Shown here piece after piece: positions 20,701 through 31,300 of a stretch of DNA of 64,000 bases. A program made the position numbers and the translations under genes. The notes below the pieces were generated by a model, which worked only from the letters and a program-made list of their open reading frames with translations, made no database searches and was not told where the DNA came from. The number at the start of each line of letters is the position of its first letter. The stretch's first letter is position 1. This DNA comes from Nemertoderma westbladi (taxonomy: Eukaryota > Xenacoelomorpha > Nemertodermatida > Nemertodermatidae): assembly GCA_032718475.1 (NCBI GenBank), contig JAUCBJ010005741.1:79671-143670 (forward strand), given 5' to 3'.

Positions 20701-22232
20701 AAAATTTTCAATAATATTAAATAAAAAATTTTTATTTCAAAAAAGTGCTAGATAATTTGTCAAGATGTTCAAAAAAACTTTGAAACGAGCCATAAATTAT
20801 AGAATTTGGGTGAAAAACGGCAGAATAGTATTTTGAAAAATGGAAATATCGTGAAATGTAATTCCGAGATAATTTGCTTTAAAATTTGAACCTTCCCGCT
20901 CAAACTTTGTAGACTGTTAATCGGTCAGTAATGCTTGACACTATGGCAACATACCAATTTACTAAAATTATCAATATGTGGGGGTTTTTATGTTTTAATT
21001 TCAGTTTTCAGTTTTAATGTTTGGTGGTATCGAATATGTCTGTCTGACAGTTTGTCTATCTGTCTGCCTTCTAAATTTTGACGGACAAACTGATAGACGG
21101 AGAGACAGCGATAACTAGAGAACTAAGAAGGATCTCGCCAAACCGTTTTACGATTTGAACTCACCAATAAATTCTGCATCAGATGAAATAGAAAACCAAA
21201 AATGTGAACATTTTACACAAGGAGTAGTACACACCTTCCTTAATTGCATAAAATAGTAAATAATATGATTTAAACTACAATTGTGATTGTGACTTTGTGT
21301 TTTGTCAATTTAATTATAACTAGATGTTTTATATTGAAATCAATTTCGGAAATTAATACATTTTAAATTTTAACTATTTCACAATTTAATAGCTCCTGCT
21401 ATTAATAAATAAGAAAACACAAGTAGAGTAAACAGTATAAACATGTGATTCCTGATTAGTCATGTTGAGGTGGTTCATTGTCCTGGCTCCTGTTGACGTA
21501 ACTACGGGTGAAGTATACTTTTCCAAAATTTCCTTGAAAAACGTCAAATTTCCGGAAAACTCACATACCTAATTCCAACTGATCCACAGGATTATAAAAA
21601 CAAAAACAATTTCTTTATATCACTCGGTATTTATTAAATTTTAAAGAACAATAAGCCGCCAACCTTAATATTACCAATAAAGAAGAGTCAACACGTTGCG
21701 TGTTTAATACGAGAACAACAAACTAATCTACTAATATTATATTCTACTAAATTCTACCTAAACAACTACACCGCAATATTATCCCATAAGGAGACCTTAC
21801 ATCTTGCGTTCATCCAATATCTTATTCCAAAAACAATTTCTTTACGACACGACAAATAGTACCCCACTACCAATATTGATTCTTTCTACATTATTATGCG
21901 ACACTTACCTGACCTATAATATATCGTGAGTGGAGCTACGCGTAGCAGCAATATATATAATGTATAATAAACGGGCTAATTAAACCATAGAGGAGGGACT
22001 ACACCGAAAAAAGGTAAGGGATCAGCACCATAAGGCTGGGGGGGTCGCCATATTCCGAGGCGATGTGGGGTGTTCTCGAATTCGGTAATAATTCACCTAT
22101 AAATACTGTTACTAACAGTGTTAGTGGATGGAGAATAGAAAGAAAACAAACCTCAACACAAATCATCCAATACAATTAGGGTTATATAATATATATTAGT
22201 AATCCTGTTAGTGTCCGAGCCCAATAAATAGT
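20701..22232 (-). other. 3' flank and probable 3' UTR of the ankyrin-KH gene
   Basis: No ORF of note. It follows the stop codon of the minus-strand gene at 22233. A canonical AATAAA on the minus strand (plus TTTATT at 21630-21635) would give a ~600 nt 3' UTR, but other AT-rich variants are nearby and the true cleavage site is not decidable from sequence. A partial inverted segment of GTCTGTC/GACAGAC-like words lies at about 21035-21110. Confidence 0.35.
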
Positions 22233-25200
22233 TTACATGGCATGGCTCCAAAGGGTTGTGGGGGGTTTCTCGTCTGGGGGTTGGTTGACCCACTGACCAG
22301 GAGGCAGCCCCCCAGGGGCGCGGTTGTGCGAGGCACCCCCGGCACCCAGGTGAGCGGGCGAGGGCGAGCTGAACAACAGGGCCGGGACCCCCACCATCTT
22401 CTGGCCCATGGCCGCCGGTGGGAACTGCCCCATGGGGATGGCGTCGCGTCCCCCCGCACCCAGGATGAAGGCGGGCAGCCCCCCGATATCCGGGCTCCCC
22501 CCCATCGAGGGGTCCACGCCCCAGTCGCCCCACAACGAGGGCGGCCGTTGCTGCTCGTTCCGGTTCCGTTGGGCGCGTTCCGTCCCGATCGGACGCGGCA
22601 ACCCGGAGGTGTCGAGGAACACCGAGGTCGACGGTTCCGGGGTTGGGGGCCCGAAGTATCCGCCGTCGGCTCCGCAGTCCGCCGGTAACTCCGACGGAAT
22701 GTCCGACGGATTCGCGTAGAAACTCCGATGGCCTCGGTACTTGGAGTACTCTGGGGACATTCCGCCGGCCGAGTAGCCGCTGGTCTGCGGTGTGTAGTCC
22801 GAGTACTGGGTCCCGTTGGTAGGGGGTGCCCCGTAGCCCGGGAAGGTGTCCGCGAAGCCGCGTGGCTGAGGTGACGAGAACATATCTCCGGAGATGATGC
22901 CGCCGCAGTAGTTGCTGGCGGCGCCAGGAGTCGAGGAGGGTTGGGGCAGACCCGAGGCGCCGAGTCGCCAGGCGCGCGGTTCACCGATCTGGTCGAGGAA
23001 GGAGCTGAACGTGTCGACGGAATGGCCGTCCCCGAGGCCAGGGGGCATCCGGGGGTAGGAGACCGAGGTAGAGTGCAGCGACGTCACGGTAGCCGGTGAC
23101 ACTAAGGTCTGGGCCGTTACGATGCCGGAGTGGACCGAGGTAAAGATGACTGAACGCTGATCCACGGGAGATCCGAGAGTGTAGCAGGAGGAGGGAGCGG
23201 GTACGGACGCGATCACGGTCCCGGCGACGGTGGCCGTGGGGCGACTGGAGGTGGCGGGTCGACTGGGGGGCAGCCCCCACGCGAGCCCTGCCGGGGACCC
23301 TCCCGGGTGCCCGGTGACCACCCCTGGGGGCCGCATCGTCGCTGTAGACGCCGCCCCACCAGACTCGGTGCGTCGGTGACTGATCCGTGGCGGAATCACC
23401 GCGATCTTGGCGCCGCTCGTCGGCTGAGGCGACGCAACAGTGGCGGCACTCACCGACGATATCCCCCCGTTCTCAACGGCGTTGTGGTGATGATAAACCC
23501 CGTGTTTACCCACCTTGGCGTCCGCAATGATCTCCTTGATCTCCTTATCGGGATTCTGCATCAAGGCCTCGATGAGTTTGTCCGCGATCCGTGTGGGTTC
23601 AGTTCCCCCCTTTATCGTTATGCTCCTCTCGGTTTGGTCGGTTCTCTGTTTCTCCACCTCGATGTGGGCCCCGGAGTACTCCCGAATCGCGTTGATGTTG
23701 CAGCCCGCGCGGCCGATCACCCGGGAGATGGCCCCGCACGGTACGATGATCATCTTGGAGGACCGCGACACCCCGGTGGCACGACTCCGAACTACCGGCG
23801 TCCACTTATCGTCCTCTTCCGGTTTCTTGGGCGTTGAGACCGCGGATGAGGGTTTCTTGGGGCTTTGGGCGCCGCTGTTGGGCGTTGTCGGGGCGCTGGG
23901 CCACCCGCCACGACCACCCCTCCCCTCGCGGTAATGGGACGAGGTAGACACTTTAATCGGCTTCATCGCGTTGCCGAAACCAGACGTTGGATGGCGCTGC
24001 TCCATCGACGAAGATGCGATTGGCCCGTTCGAGGTGGCCATGGTAACCGAGGTGTTATCGGAGCCGTTTGACAACTTCGAGTGTTTCTTACTCCGTTTTG
24101 GGTCTTTACGATCCAGTTGCGACTGAATACCGCCGTCCTGACCTCGGGGTGCAGCGATTGGCAAAGCGTTGCCATGGGGATGCGAGGTAGCCACCGTGTA
24201 CGATGACTGCGTCGTAACCATGGTAACTATGCTGGTGGCGGTGGTAGCCGTGGTGATGACGGTGGCGACCAGCGGTCGGGGGAGTGGTGGACGCTGCGAT
24301 ATAGATGGCTCCAGACTGGTTAGCGGTTCCGGGACACGGATGTTGGGCAGCCGGTCCGGCGGTTCTGCGTCGATGACGTCATCCTCTATGACGTCATCCT
24401 CGTCAAGATCGTCATCAACGTGCTTCTGGTGTTTCTTCCGACGCGCTTTTTTCTTCTCGCGCTTCTTCGCAGCCGCCGCTTTCCGTGTTTCCTCCAGTTT
24501 CCGCTCTGCGTCCAGCTGTTGCAACAGGATCGAGGCCATCTTATTAGCCTCGGCGGCCTGCCTATCTTTGGCCGAGACGATCATCTCCATGCACTGATGG
24601 CATCTCTTCACCAGATCCTTGTCGGAGGTTAACGTCTGTATGTATCTGACGCACTCGGTGTCCGACGGGAACTGGGTGACGTGCTTCACGAGGTAACGCA
24701 CCACCTTGGTGTGTCCCTTCCGGAATGCCGACATGAGACAGCTGACCCGACGGTTGTCCTGCGTATCCGCGTCCGCTTTGGCGCAGACCAACAGCTGAAC
24801 GACATCAACGTGACCCCCGTTGGCGGCCAACCACAGCGGACTGCAACCTTTCTTGTTTTTCACGTCGATGTTTGCCCCGTGGGAGACGACCAGATCACAG
24901 AACTTTAAATGCCCCTTATCTGCGGCGATGGTGAGCGCGGTGTCCTTGCTGGAGGGCACGGGCGAGGCGTTCACGTCAGCGCCCTTGGCTAGAAGAACCT
25001 TTCCGACCTCGGCGTAGCCTCCGCTAGCCGCTTCCATCAGCGGAGTCAACCCGGTCTTCGCGCGATGCTCAACGTTCGCCCTCTTGTCGACCAACAGACT
25101 GACAACCTCGTGTCGACCCTGGAAGCAAGCCAACGTCAACGCAGTGTTCTTGTTGGTCTCGATTTGCGCGTTGATATCGCTTCCCTGTTCCAGAAGTAAC

Positions 25201-25982
25201 TTCACCGCGTTCGTGTGCCCGTTCATAGCGGCCAACATCAACGGAGAGATTCCCAGCTTACTGTTGGTCCGAGAGTTAATCTCTGCGGTGTGGGCCAAGA
25301 GGAGCTTTATGATTCCGTAATAGCCGCCGCTAGCTGCCAGACTCAGTGGGGTGTAGTCGGACACATTGCGATGTTCCTTGTTGCCGCCCCGCTGTAGCAG
25401 AAGGTCTACCACATCTTCACGACCTCCGGAACATGCCAGCGACAACGCGGTATCCTTGGTCCGTTCTGATTGGGCCTCCACGTTAGCTCCGGCGTCCAAT
25501 AGGATCTCTACGATCCGTGCGTGACCAGCCGTCGCCGCCAACATCAGCGAGGTGAAGCCCTTCTTGTCGCGGTGTTCCATATCGGCGCCGCGCGCCAGCA
25601 GCTCCGTTACCAACGATTCGTGACCCCCGGCGCAGGCCAGCGTCAGCGCGGTGTCATGGTTACTCTCGGTCTGAGCGTCGATCTCTATGGGTTTCTTGTC
25701 TCCGGCCACAGCGGGGTTGACGGCGGTGGTGACCACGTTGGTGGTGAAGGTTAGGGGTTGGGTCTGGGAGGCCGCCTGTTGGCTGGCCGGCGTCTGAACC
25801 AGCCCGCTGGTAACGATTGTGGGTGGAGAAGACGCGCTCATTAGTAGGGCCGCGTTCTCATTATGTTGCATCTGGGCGTAGGATCGACTAGCCAGTTGGA
25901 GTTGGTAGTAGTAACTGGTCTGCTCCATTAGTTGGGTCAGTTGGAGTAGTTTGGCCTGCTCTGATGGAGGTAGTTGGTCAAC
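22233..25982 (-). CDS. ANKHD1: Ankyrin repeat and KH domain protein, coding exon 4 (terminal)
   Basis: This is the last coding exon, 1249 codons plus TAA (stop at 22235-22233). The acceptor is CCACAG|GTTGAC at 25982, in phase 0. After a 90-residue Gln/Thr-rich lead, ten or so ankyrin repeats occupy exon residues ~108-435, with hallmark DTALTLACAGGHE, TPLMEAASGGYAEVG and PLMLAAMNGH words. A Lys-rich helix (KKREKKKARRKKHQKH) and an acidic run follow. A KH domain lies at genomic ~23759-23529, with VIGRAGCNINAIREYSGAHI and the nucleic-acid-binding GRAG loop. The remainder is Pro/Gly/Ser-rich and low complexity. In the family, the ankyrin arrays bind protein partners (for example, Mask is a cofactor of Yorkie/YAP) and the KH domain binds RNA or single-stranded DNA, in cytoplasm and nucleus. 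GC content is high compared with the AT-rich introns. Overlapping frames on both strands are shadows. Confidence 0.97.
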   Translation of the reverse strand, partial: VDQLPPSEQAKLLQLTQLMEQTSYYYQLQLASRSYAQMQHNENAALLMSASSPPTIVTSGLVQTPASQQAASQTQPLTFTTNVVTTAVNPAVAGDKKPIEIDAQTESNHDTALTLACAGGHESLVTELLARGADMEHRDKKGFTSLMLAATAGHARIVEILLDAGANVEAQSERTKDTALSLACSGGREDVVDLLLQRGGNKEHRNVSDYTPLSLAASGGYYGIIKLLLAHTAEINSRTNSKLGISPLMLAAMNGHTNAVKLLLEQGSDINAQIETNKNTALTLACFQGRHEVVSLLVDKRANVEHRAKTGLTPLMEAASGGYAEVGKVLLAKGADVNASPVPSSKDTALTIAADKGHLKFCDLVVSHGANIDVKNKKGCSPLWLAANGGHVDVVQLLVCAKADADTQDNRRVSCLMSAFRKGHTKVVRYLVKHVTQFPSDTECVRYIQTLTSDKDLVKRCHQCMEMIVSAKDRQAAEANKMASILLQQLDAERKLEETRKAAAAKKREKKKARRKKHQKHVDDDLDEDDVIEDDVIDAEPPDRLPNIRVPEPLTSLEPSISQRPPLPRPLVATVITTATTATSIVTMVTTQSSYTVATSHPHGNALPIAAPRGQDGGIQSQLDRKDPKRSKKHSKLSNGSDNTSVTMATSNGPIASSSMEQRHPTSGFGNAMKPIKVSTSSHYREGRGGRGGWPSAPTTPNSGAQSPKKPSSAVSTPKKPEEDDKWTPVVRSRATGVSRSSKMIIVPCGAISRVIGRAGCNINAIREYSGAHIEVEKQRTDQTERSITIKGGTEPTRIADKLIEALMQNPDKEIKEIIADAKVGKHGVYHHHNAVENGGISSVSAATVASPQPTSGAKIAVIPPRISHRRTESGGAASTATMRPPGVVTGHPGGSPAGLAWGLPPSRPATSSRPTATVAGTVIASVPAPSSCYTLGSPVDQRSVIFTSVHSGIVTAQTLVSPATVTSLHSTSVSYPRMPPGLGDGHSVDTFSSFLDQIGEPRAWRLGASGLPQPSSTPGAASNYCGGIISGDMFSSPQPRGFADTFPGYGAPPTNGTQYSDYTPQTSGYSAGGMSPEYSKYRGHRSFYANPSDIPSELPADCGADGGYFGPPTPEPSTSVFLDTSGLPRPIGTERAQRNRNEQQRPPSLWGDWGVDPSMGGSPDIGGLPAFILGAGGRDAIPMGQFPPAAMGQKMVGVPALLFSSPSPAHLGAGGASHNRAPGGLPPGQWVNQPPDEKPPTTLWSHAM
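23529..23759 (-). other. ANKHD1: KH domain of the ankyrin-KH protein
   Basis: A single type I KH domain of about 75 residues. The sequence IIVPCGAISRVIGRAGCN contains the I-G-x-x-G loop needed for nucleic-acid binding. Next come the I-R-E-Y-S-G-A-H-I helix-strand and a SITIKGGTEPTRIADKLI C-terminal half. All core positions look intact. Confidence 0.93.
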
Positions 25983-26569
25983 CTGTGGCGTGGGGATAGT
26001 ATAAACGAGATATAGAAATACAGACCTAAAATTGTATATAATTGAATAAAGAATTAATTATATTTATATTTTTGCTATATTATATCTTACTGTATGTACG
26101 TGATACCGGATCTCGGTGTAATAAAATTAATATATATTATATAATAATAAATTAATATAACTGATGAGATTAAAAATAATGTAAATAAGAATGATTTGTT
26201 TTCGAAACTAAGTTAAGACTTTACTATACTACTACTCGGTCGACCAAACTCGGAAAAGTGGAAATGAGATCCTCCAAGGCTTCCCGATTTTCCATAGTTG
26301 TCGCAATTTCGTTTCACCCACGTCTAATATCCCTTTCAAGCTGGTCTATATAAGTTATATGTCCGTCGTCCACGGCTACGCTTTCCTTGTGTTGGTTGCC
26401 AAAAAATATGACCTTGTCTTTACTTCTTCAGCAGTGCCGACTGAATCTTAATCTGCGTTCACGGATGATAGTTGATACAGGCGATACTGTACCATAAAGC
26501 TCCGCGTTTGTCATACATGTGTTGTCTCCAGCTGATATTTAGGGCTGCCCTTACTAGTCTTGTGTAGCA

Positions 26570-27169
26570 ACCATGAGTAGCACGTGGATGACTTCATGTA
26601 CTTGGGATCATGAATCAGAAAGTCAGGTGAAGACCGTCGGATACGTAAGGGGAAGGTATGGGCAGCGTTAAAAAGTCTGTTCAGGATTTGGAAGTCCCAT
26701 AGAAAAACGGAACCTTAAGGTTCGATTATTTATGGCTGTAGTGGTACCACCGGTACTCTTATATGGAAGTCCATGCCAGGCTCTAACTGCAGAAGATACC
26801 AAATCTCTGGATGGCACTTTCACAAGAATGCTGCGCCGGGTTCATTGTGTCAAGTACAATGAACACATCTCCAATCAGACTCTATACCACAATGGAGGTG
26901 TTCAATTAGTCTCCCCTAGCTTGACACTTGAACGACACCGCCTCAAATTAGCAGGACATTGCTTTCGCCGCGAAGACCAGCCAGTGCATAATCTTGTGCT
27001 TTGGCGACATCATGGAGCGAATAAGCATGGTGGACGACAGCCCATGACTTCCTTGAAACGCATCTTAAAGGACACTGGCCTTGAAAATGGGGATGATCTA
27101 GCAAATGTCATGGGTGATAGGGAGTTGTGGCGGCGCAATTGTGTCGACAAGCCGGCACAGCATTCTTAA
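26570..27169 (+). pseudogene. RTE-like non-LTR retrotransposon C-terminal remnant
   Basis: It lies within intron 3 of the ankyrin gene, on the opposite strand. The 5' part translates to DDFMYLG followed by a stop. An open segment (26732-27169) then has VLLYGSPCQALT, LDGTFTRMLRRVHCV, ISNQTLYHNGG, RHRLKLAGHCFRREDQP, GGRQPMTSLKRILKDTGLEN and DRELWRRN. These are the typical words of the RT-distal region of a LINE family common in aquatic invertebrates (LLYGSETWTLT ... RRLRLAGHC ... GRP ... DTGL). The RT core is absent here. A second, inverted remnant with LLYG and FADD motifs lies directly downstream. Confidence 0.75.
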
Positions 27170-27192
27170 TATATAATATGTAATATATATAT

Positions 27193-27228
27193 AATGCAGC
27201 TGCAACGCAGCATGCCGATAGTAGTAGT
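27193..27228 (-). repeat. Dispersed palindromic word, copy 2 (inverted)
   Basis: Reverse complement of the word at 16945-16980. It sits at the junction between the two oppositely oriented LINE remnants, next to an ATATATA run. Confidence 0.55.
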
Positions 27229-27234
27229 ATTAGC

Positions 27235-27830
27235 AACCATGAATTCGTTGTTCAAGTGATTTCGTCAGTGTCCAGGCCTCATCCCCGTATAAAAGTACAC
27301 TTTCCACTGTGACTCGTAAGAACTTAGTCTTCAATTGCCTGGAGTGGTCTGATACCCAGATGGTATCCATTTTTTATAGAACTACTCATGCTTTGCTTTC
27401 CTAAATTATTTTGCTCACTCTATCCATGGCCTAAGGTACTGGAAGTGGTCAACTGTAGAAGATGCGCATCTGCTAGCGTATTAGAGAGCAGGGCGATGTC
27501 ATCCGCAAAGTCGGTGTTTGTGACTGTAGTTGCCGGATGTCTACTACTTCTGCGTTCTCGAAGTGTGAATCCCAGATCTTCACCCTTTGTGGCCGTCCTC
27601 ATTGCGTAATCTAGCACAATTACAAATAGTAATGGTGCTAATGTGTCACCTTGCAGTATGCCAGCCAGGATTGAGAAGAATTCAGTTTCACATCTGGTGA
27701 GAGTACCTGCGCTTCTGTGTCACAATATAATAATCCAATGCCAGCGACAATTACTTCTGGTATTCCATAAACTTTCAGGATTTCCAGCATTTTACCTCTA
27801 AGACTTTAACTCTTTACTTATCTTTGAAAG
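27235..27830 (-). pseudogene. RTE-like reverse transcriptase remnant (minus strand)
   Basis: Reading from high to low coordinates: motif B GILQGDTLAPLLFVIVLDYA (about 27665-27606), then motif C TDFADDIALLS (about 27515-27480), then FLRVTVESVLLYGDEAWTLT (about 27335-27265). The order and wording match the same LINE group as the plus-strand remnant at 26570-27169, and the two share the LLYG...ALT/WTLT words. Frames change between motif C and the LLYG segment, so the copy is dead. It lies on the same strand as the ankyrin gene, inside intron 3. Confidence 0.75.
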
Positions 27831-27904
27831 ACATACTTTAGAGTACATGCCACCAAATATTTATCTCTAAGTTAACAGAAACAAAAGGTCAGAAAGTCTT
27901 CTGG

Positions 27905-30900
27905 AGTGTTAAGGTAGTGGCTACCTCATCCCCTTCCGGACTGTTACGGTAGTGGCTACCTCACCCACTTCCGGACTGTTACGGTAGTGGCTACCTCATC
28001 CCCCTTCCGGACTGTTACGGTAGTGGCTACCTCATCCCCCTTCCAGACTGTTACGGTCGTGGCTACCTCATCCCCCTTCCGGACTGTTACGGTAGTGGCT
28101 ACCTCATCCCCCTTCCGGACTGTTACGGTAGTGGCTACCTCACCCCCCTTCCGGACTGTTACGGTAGTGGCTACCTCACCCCCCTTCCGGACTGTTACGG
28201 TAGTGGCTACCTCACTCCCCTTCAGGACTGTTACGGTAGTGGGTACCTCATCCCCCTTCCAGACTGTTACGGTAGTGGCTACCTCACCCCCCTTCCGGAC
28301 TGTTACGGTAGTGGCTACCTCATCCCCCTTCCGGACTGTTACGGTAGTGGCTACCTCACTCCCCTTCAGGACTGTTACGGTAGTGGGTACCTCACCCCCC
28401 TTCCGGACTGTTACGGTAGTGGCTACCTCACCCCCCTTCCGGACTGTTACGGTAGTGGCTACCTCATCCCCCTTCCGGACTGTTACGGTAGTGGCTACCT
28501 CACTCCCCTTCAGGACTGTTACGGTAGTGGGTACCTCACCCCCCTTCCGGACTGTTACGGTAGTGGCTACCTCACCCCCCTTCCGGACTGTTACGGTAGT
28601 GGGTACCTCATCCCCCTTCAGGACTGTTACGGTAGTGGGTACCTCACCCCCCTTCCGGACTGTTACGGTAGTGGCTACCTCACCCCCCTTCCGGACTGTT
28701 ACGGTAGTGGGTACCTCATCCCCCTTCAGGACTGTTACGGTAGTGGGTACCTCATCCCCCTTCCGGACTGATACGGTAGTGGCTACCTCACTCCCCTTCA
28801 GGACTGTTACGGTAGTGGGTACCTCATCCCCCTTCCGGACTGTTACGGTAGTGGCTACCTCATCCCCCTTCAGGACTGTTACGGTAGTGGCTACCTCATC
28901 CCCCTTCAGGACTGTTACGGTAGTAGCTACCTCATCCCCCTTCAGGACTGTTACGGTAGTGGCTACCTCATCCCCCTTCAGGACTGTTACGGTAGTGGCT
29001 ACCTCATCCCCCTTCAGGACTGTTACGGTAGTGGCTACCTCATCCCCCTTCAGGACTGTTACGGTAGTAGCTACCTCATCCCCCTTCAGGACTGTTACGG
29101 TAGTGGCTACCTCATCCCCCTTCCGGACTGTTACGGTAGTGGCTACCTCATCCCCCTTCCGGACTGTTACGGTAGTGGGTACCTCATCCCCCTTCCGGAC
29201 TGTTACGGTAGTGGCTACCTCATCCCCCTTCCGGACTGTTACGGTAGTGGCTACCTCATCCCCCTTCCGGACTGTTACGGTAGTGGCTACCTCACTCCCC
29301 TTCAGGACTGTTACGGTAGTGGGTACCTCACCCCCCTTCCGGACTGTTACGGTAGTGGCTACCTCACCCCCCTTCCGGACTGTTACGGTAGTGGGTACCT
29401 CATCCCCCTTCAGGACTGTTACGGTAGTGGGTACCTCACCCCCCTTCCGGACTGTTACGGTAGTGGCTACCTCACCCCCCTTCCGGACTGTTACGGTAGT
29501 GGGTACCTCATCCCCCTTCAGGACTGTTACGGTAGTGGGTACCTCATCCCCCTTCCGGACTGATACGGTAGTGGCTACCTCACTCCCCTTCAGGACTGTT
29601 ACGGTAGTGGGTACCTCATCCCCCTTCCGGACTGTTACGGTAGTGGCTACCTCATCCCCCTTCAGGACTGTTACGGTAGTGGCTACCTCATCCCCCTTCA
29701 GGACTGTTACGGTAGTAGCTACCTCATCCCCCTTCAGGACTGTTACGGTAGTGGCTACCTCATCCCCCTTCCGGACTGTTACGGTAGTGGCTACCTCATC
29801 CCCCTTCCGGACTGTTACGGTAGTGGGTACCTCATCCCCCTTCCGGACTGTTACGGTAGTGGCTACCTCATCCCCCTTCCGGACTGTTACGGTAGTGGCT
29901 ACCTCATCCCCCTTCCAGACTGTTACGGTCGTGGCTACCTCATCCCCCTTCCGGACTGTTACGGTAGTGGCTACCTCATCCCCCTTCCGGACTGTTACGG
30001 TAGTGGCTACCTCATCCCCCTTCCAGACTGTTACGGTCGTGGCTACCTCATCCCCCTTCCGGACTGTTACCGTGGTAGTGGCTACCTCATCCCCCTTCCG
30101 GACTGTTACGGTAGTGGCTACCTCACTCCCCTTCAGGACTGTTACGGTAGTGGGTACCTCATCCCCCTTCCGGACTGTTACGGTAGTGGCTACCTCATCC
30201 CCCTTCCGGACTGTTACGGTAGTGGCTACCTCATCCCCCTTCCGGACTGTTACGGTAGTGGCTAACTCATCCCCCTTCCGGACTGTTACGGTAGTGGCTA
30301 CCTCACCCCCCTTCCGGACTGTTACGGTAGTGGCTACCTCACCTCCCTTCCGGACTGTTACGGTAGTGGCTACCTCACCCCCCTTCCGGACTGTTACGGT
30401 AGTGGCTACCTCACCCCCCTTCCGGACTGTTACGGTAGTGGCTACCTCACCCCCCTTCCGGACTGATACGGTAGTGGCTACCTCACCCACTTCCGGACTG
30501 TTACGGTAGTGGCTACCTCATCCCCCTTCCGGACTGTTACGGTAGTGGCTACCTCATCCCCCTTCCGGACTGTTACGGTAGTGGCTACCTCATCCCCCTT
30601 CCGGACTGTTACGGTAGTGGCTACCTCATCCCCCTTCCGGACTGTTACCGTAGTGGCTACCTCACTCCCCTTCAGGACTGTTACGGTAGTGGCTACCTCA
30701 TCGCCCTTCCGGACTGTTACGGTAGTGGCTACCTCACCCACTTCCGGACTGTTACGGTAGTGGCTACCTCATCCCCCTTACGGACTGTTACGGTAGTGGC
30801 TACCTCATCCCCCTTCCGGACTGTTACCGTGGTAGTGGCTACCTCATCCCCCTTCCGGACTGTTACGGTAGTGGGTACCTCATCCCCCTTCCGGACTGTT

Positions 30901-31285
30901 ACGGTAGTGGCTACCTCATCCCCCTTCCGGACTGTTACCGTGGTAGTGGCTACCTCACTCCCCTTCAGGACTGTTACGGTAGTGGGTACCTCATCCCCCT
31001 TCCGGACTGTTACGGTAGTGGCTACCTCATCCCCCTTCCGGACTGTTACGGTAGTGGCTACCTCATCACCCTTCCGGACTGTTACGGTAGTGGCTACCTC
31101 ACTCCCCTTCAGGACTGTTACGGTAGTGGCTACCTCATCCCCCTTCCGGACTGTTACGGTAGTGGCTACCTCATCCCCCTTCCGGACTGTTACGGTAGTG
31201 GCTACCTCATCCCCCTTCCGGATTGTTACGGTAGTGGCTACCTCATCCCCCTTCCGGACTGTTACGGTAGTGGCTACCTCACTCC
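27905..31285. repeat. 36-bp minisatellite array in intron 3 (~94 copies)
   Basis: The unit is GGTAGTGGCTACCTCATCCC followed by CCTTCCGGACTGTTAC (36 bp), repeated for about 3.4 kb with few variants (CACTCCCCTTCAGG, CACCCCCC, GTGGGTACC). Some units have a 3-bp insertion (TTACCGTGGTAG). The length is a multiple of 3 and the unit lacks stops in several frames, so ORFs of more than 840 codons appear on both strands; they are not genes. Higher-order duplication is visible: the rare variant GGACTGATACGG recurs at about 28767 and 29559, exactly 22 units (792 bp) apart within matching blocks. The array ends about 15 nt inside the intron from the splice donor of exon 3. Confidence 0.97.
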
Positions 31286-31300
31286 CCTCACTCTGCTTAC

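Noticed and set aside
22153-25754. Many long ORFs opposite to or out of frame with exon 4 (for example 22208-22984 minus, 23307-23837 plus)
   Set aside because: Shadows caused by the high GC content of the ankyrin-KH exon; none has family features.
27956-30509. ORFs of more than 840 codons on both strands (VATTVTVRKGDE and ATSSPFRTVTVV repeats)
   Set aside because: They follow from a stop-free 36-bp tandem repeat whose length is a multiple of 3, inside an intron. Open frames on both strands at once show they are not genes.
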